A stretch of 64,000 bases of DNA, taken from positions 62,001-126,000 of the forward strand of contig MEOG01000105.1 in assembly GCA_001769125.1 (NCBI GenBank), written 5' to 3'. The translations under genes were made by a program, and so were the position numbers. How positions within the stretch are numbered: the first letter of the stretch is position 1; each line of letters begins with the position of its first letter. Shown piece after piece: positions 61,340 to 64,000 of the stretch. Origin of the DNA: Bacteroidetes bacterium GWF2_35_48. GTDB lineage: Bacteria > Bacteroidota > Bacteroidia > Bacteroidales > GWF2-35-48. The notes under the pieces were generated by a model. It had not been told where the DNA came from and made no database searches. It saw nothing but the letters and a program-made list of their open reading frames with translations.

Positions 61340-64000
61340 TTACGAAGTCGCAAGATATTTAGCCAATGTCTGATAAAAAACATCGGGCTTAATTGGTTTG
61401 GATAAGCAATCATTACAACCGGCAGACAAACACAATTCTTTGTCTTCAGAGAAGGCATAGGCTGTTTGGGCAATAATTGGAATTTTATTATTGGATTCGC
61501 GAATTTTTTTTGTTGTTTCAATTCCATTCATAACAGGCATCCTTATATCCATTAAAATTAAATCTATTGAACTGTTCGTTTGAAGCAATTCCAATGCCTT
61601 AGAGCCGTCATCAGCATGTATGCAATCAGCATGCGTTTTTGAAAGAAGCTCTGTGAGATACATAAAATTTGAAATATCGTCTTCACAAATTAAGATTGTC
61701 AATCCTTGCCAATTCTGCTTAACCGGAATTTTCTTCTCATTGTTATTACATTCAGATGAAAAAGGTTTATAAGGAATTGAGAAAAAAAATTCAGATCCTT
61801 TTTCCGGTTGAGATTCCAGCCACATCCACCCGTGCATCAGTTCTACCAGATTTTTAGAAATAGACAAACCCAATCCGGTTCCACCATAGAGATGAGACGA
61901 TGAAATGCCAGCCTGTCTGAAAGGTTCAAAAATCAAATTGTGCATTTCTTCAGGAATTCCAATACCTGTATCTTTAACATAAAAGACAAGATTATCTTTT
62001 TCTCTGATTTCGCAACCAAACTCAATACTGCCTTCTTTAGTAAACTTTACTGCATTGCCGAGTAAATTTGCCATTACCTGTTTTAAACGGATTTCATCAG
62101 AAAGGATAATACACTTTTCACCAATAAATTCCCCTGAATGATTCAAATAAATATTATCCTTTCCTTTGGTAAATACTTCAGACTGGTATGACGCAAACAA
62201 TTCTTTCATCATCTCGCTTAAATCAAAGGGTTTTTCAATAACATTCAACTGACCGACTTCAATTTTCGAGAAATCAATAATATCATTAATGATTGTCAGA
62301 AGCTGATTTCCGCTGTTTTGAATAATCTGTATGAATTCGTCTTTTTGCACTTGTGAAAGATGTGATTCGCCTAACAAGTTTGAAAACCCTATAATTGCAT
62401 TCATCGGAGTACGTATTTCGTGGCTCATGTTGGCCAGAAAAGCAGATTTCAACCTATCAGATTCTTCTGCTTTCGCTTTTGCCTCCTGCAAATCATGTTC
62501 ATAATTTTTTTGCGATGTAATATCATGACATATAAATTGCAGAGCAGGCTTTCCCCTGAATTCCACTTTACTTATAACCGTAGAATGCCAGGACATAACG
62601 CCATCTTTATTATAAAATCTGCTTTCAATGTTTTCCGAATATTTTTCATTCGATTTCATAAAAGCATAAATAAATTTAAAAACATTATCAATATCATCCG
62701 GATGCACAAAACGGATATTGTCTTCAACAGCAATAAAATCATAAATAGTATACCCCGTCTGCCTTTCGAGCGATGGATTGGCATAAATCATTCGGTGGCT
62801 GTAGTCGGTAATAAATACCATATCATGAAAAGACTCAACCAGATTTCTGTAGCGAATCTCAGATTCTTTAAGTTCAATTTCTGCTATTTTTCGTTCAGTT
62901 ATATCAAGAAGAGATGCTACACTTTTTTTTGTTCCGGAAATCATATCAATGGATAGCAGAATTTCTTTTTTCTGTCCCTCTTTATTTACAAACCTGAATT
63001 CATATCTTTTTGAAACATTGTCAGGATTATCCCTTCTCTTATTATGACTTGTTTTCATTTGTTCCAGATAGACTTTATCAACAAATTCTGTCCAACTTTT
63101 TATGCCTTCTATTTCCTCTTTTGTATATCCGGATAGTTTTTCGAATTCAGAATTTGCAAGAGAAATAATAGTATTTTCTTCTATAATAACTGTTGCAGTA
63201 CCCGTATTTTCAAAAATGGAACGATAACGAGCTTCAGACTCTCTCATTTCTTTTTCAGCTTTTTTTCTCGCAGAAATATCAGTCATAAAAGCTTGGTATG
63301 TGCCGTATGGCATACGTCTGGAACGCATTTCAATAGGAATTTTCGATTTATCTTTCCTCGTAATAATTCTTTCATTCGTAATAATCTCGCCCTTCATGAG
63401 CAAGTCATAGCGCAGAGGAATTTCATCAAGAACTTTTTCAGAAAACAACTCTTTTATATTTTTTCCGATAAGCTCATCTCTGGAATAACCAGTAAGTTCA
63501 CATGCTTTTGAGTTTGCTTCAATAAAATTTCCGTTTTCGTCTCCGAGAAAAATTCCATCTACGGCTAATTCAATTGTGTTCCTATATTTTTCTTCGCTTT
63601 TACGCAAAGCAATTTCATCTATTTTGGATTTTGTTAATTCTGTAGTAAAAATATATCTTCGGTTACGATCACTATTTCCATCATCATTAATATAACGATT
63701 ATGAATATATTTTTCATTACCATTTTTTGTTAGTATCCAATATTCTATTTCATATTGTAGTAAATATGTAGAAACAGCTTCTTTGTGAAATTGCCTGACT
63801 CTTTCTTTGTCACTAGGTGCAACAAAATCAAATCCGTTAAAATTTCCGATTTCCGATTCTGATATTTCAAAAATTTCAAGAATTCGTTTATTCGCAAAAA
63901 CTACTTTTTTATTTTCAATAATAGCAATACCATCTTCAATATTTCCAACAAGGCTTCTGAAGCGGGATTCGCTTTCCCTGTTTGCATTCTCAGAATTCCG
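61340..64000 (-). CDS. Multi-PAS hybrid histidine kinase, N-terminus beyond window
   Basis: The frame runs off the right edge; 886 residues are visible. In order: a PAS domain already in progress (~8-125, NIEDGIAIIENKKVVFANKR), three further PAS domains starting at about residues 135, 255 and 382 (YRNTIELAVDGIFLGDENGN, YRSIFENTGTATVIIEENTI, YRNLVESFHDMVFITDYSHR), HisKA with FLANMSHEIRTPMNAIIGFS, HATPase with LLGNAVKFTKEG, VKDTGIGIPEEM and GGTGLGLSISK, then a receiver domain (ILICEDD, DLILMDIRMPVMNGIETT, CLSKPIKPD) with phospho-acceptor Asp in LMDIRMP. It is a soluble-looking sensor of the PAS type; no membrane segment is present in the visible part. The output is not adjacent, so the target is unknown. 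It ends in the receiver domain and stops at 61340. Confidence 0.93.
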   Translation of the reverse strand, partial: RNSENANRESESRFRSLVGNIEDGIAIIENKKVVFANKRILEIFEISESEIGNFNGFDFVAPSDKERVRQFHKEAVSTYLLQYEIEYWILTKNGNEKYIHNRYINDDGNSDRNRRYIFTTELTKSKIDEIALRKSEEKYRNTIELAVDGIFLGDENGNFIEANSKACELTGYSRDELIGKNIKELFSEKVLDEIPLRYDLLMKGEIITNERIITRKDKSKIPIEMRSRRMPYGTYQAFMTDISARKKAEKEMRESEARYRSIFENTGTATVIIEENTIISLANSEFEKLSGYTKEEIEGIKSWTEFVDKVYLEQMKTSHNKRRDNPDNVSKRYEFRFVNKEGQKKEILLSIDMISGTKKSVASLLDITERKIAEIELKESEIRYRNLVESFHDMVFITDYSHRMIYANPSLERQTGYTIYDFIAVEDNIRFVHPDDIDNVFKFIYAFMKSNEKYSENIESRFYNKDGVMSWHSTVISKVEFRGKPALQFICHDITSQKNYEHDLQEAKAKAEESDRLKSAFLANMSHEIRTPMNAIIGFSNLLGESHLSQVQKDEFIQIIQNSGNQLLTIINDIIDFSKIEVGQLNVIEKPFDLSEMMKELFASYQSEVFTKGKDNIYLNHSGEFIGEKCIILSDEIRLKQVMANLLGNAVKFTKEGSIEFGCEIREKDNLVFYVKDTGIGIPEEMHNLIFEPFRQAGISSSHLYGGTGLGLSISKNLVELMHGWMWLESQPEKGSEFFFSIPYKPFSSECNNNEKKIPVKQNWQGLTILICEDDISNFMYLTELLSKTHADCIHADDGSKALELLQTNSSIDLILMDIRMPVMNGIETTKKIRESNNKIPIIAQTAYAFSEDKELCLSAGCNDCLSKPIKPDVFYQTLAKYLATS

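Overview
This AT-rich window comes from a member of the Bacteroidota, most likely an uncultured Bacteroidia/Bacteroidales-type organism. The evidence is a SusC/SusD pair, two proteins with type IX secretion (T9SS) C-terminal sorting domains, GldE, many lipoproteins with a Cys lipobox, no obvious Shine-Dalgarno sequences, and the order rng / 30-residue COX24-like protein / HU / mutY / ssb / gldE. No rRNA and no complete mobile element with an integrase is present; there is one tRNA (Pro, TGG).

Layout. 1-7 kb: a secreted TolB-like propeller protein (runs off the left edge), a DUF389 membrane protein, bacteriohemerythrin, a lipoprotein and a His-rich heavy-metal (Mn/As-type) permease. 7-16 kb: housekeeping genes ribE, ileS, a histone-H1-like/DksA fusion, lspA, two envelope proteins, then rpsP-rimM on the opposite strand. 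16-27 kb: a large T9SS cargo protein, a methyltransferase, envelope proteins, a small accessory patch, then the operon EFR1 ferredoxin / DUF2520 / KdsC-like phosphatase / UbiA prenyltransferase. 27-36 kb: an IS200-like (REP-associated) transposase embedded in hairpin repeats, a short cyanophycin-synthetase-like enzyme, a PKD lipoprotein, an outer-membrane protein, a second T9SS protein and tRNA-Pro. 36-46 kb: a starch-type polysaccharide utilization locus on the minus strand (SusC, SusD, GH13 amylase, SLC45-like sugar transporter), interrupted between SusC and SusD by a MNT/HEPN module whose HEPN gene carries two +1 homopolymer frameshifts.

46-55.5 kb is the most distinctive part: a plus-strand block with a PrkA-type AAA+ kinase, a DUF444 (YeaH-like) von Willebrand protein, a SpoVR/YcgB protein and a second, very divergent PrkA-like ATPase. 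The last two genes are separated by a toxin-antitoxin/KilA-N island bounded by a duplicated short coding sequence. The PrkA-YeaH-SpoVR trio is known from other bacteria. The second ATPase, the palindromes placed exactly in the inter-gene gaps and the TA insertion make this version worth study. 55.5-64 kb: rng, a 30-aa ribosomal-type protein, HU, mutY, ssb, gldE, and a multi-PAS hybrid histidine kinase that runs off the right edge.

A second theme is the density of palindromic intergenic repeats: at least seven families, including three copies of a CCTCACAGGATTGC palindrome, two copies of a ~150-bp element with GGTGC terminal repeats, two separate tandem arrays that both have a 23-nt period, and a perfect 48-bp palindrome. 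The one IS200-like transposase in the window is a plausible driver for some, but not demonstrably all, of them.
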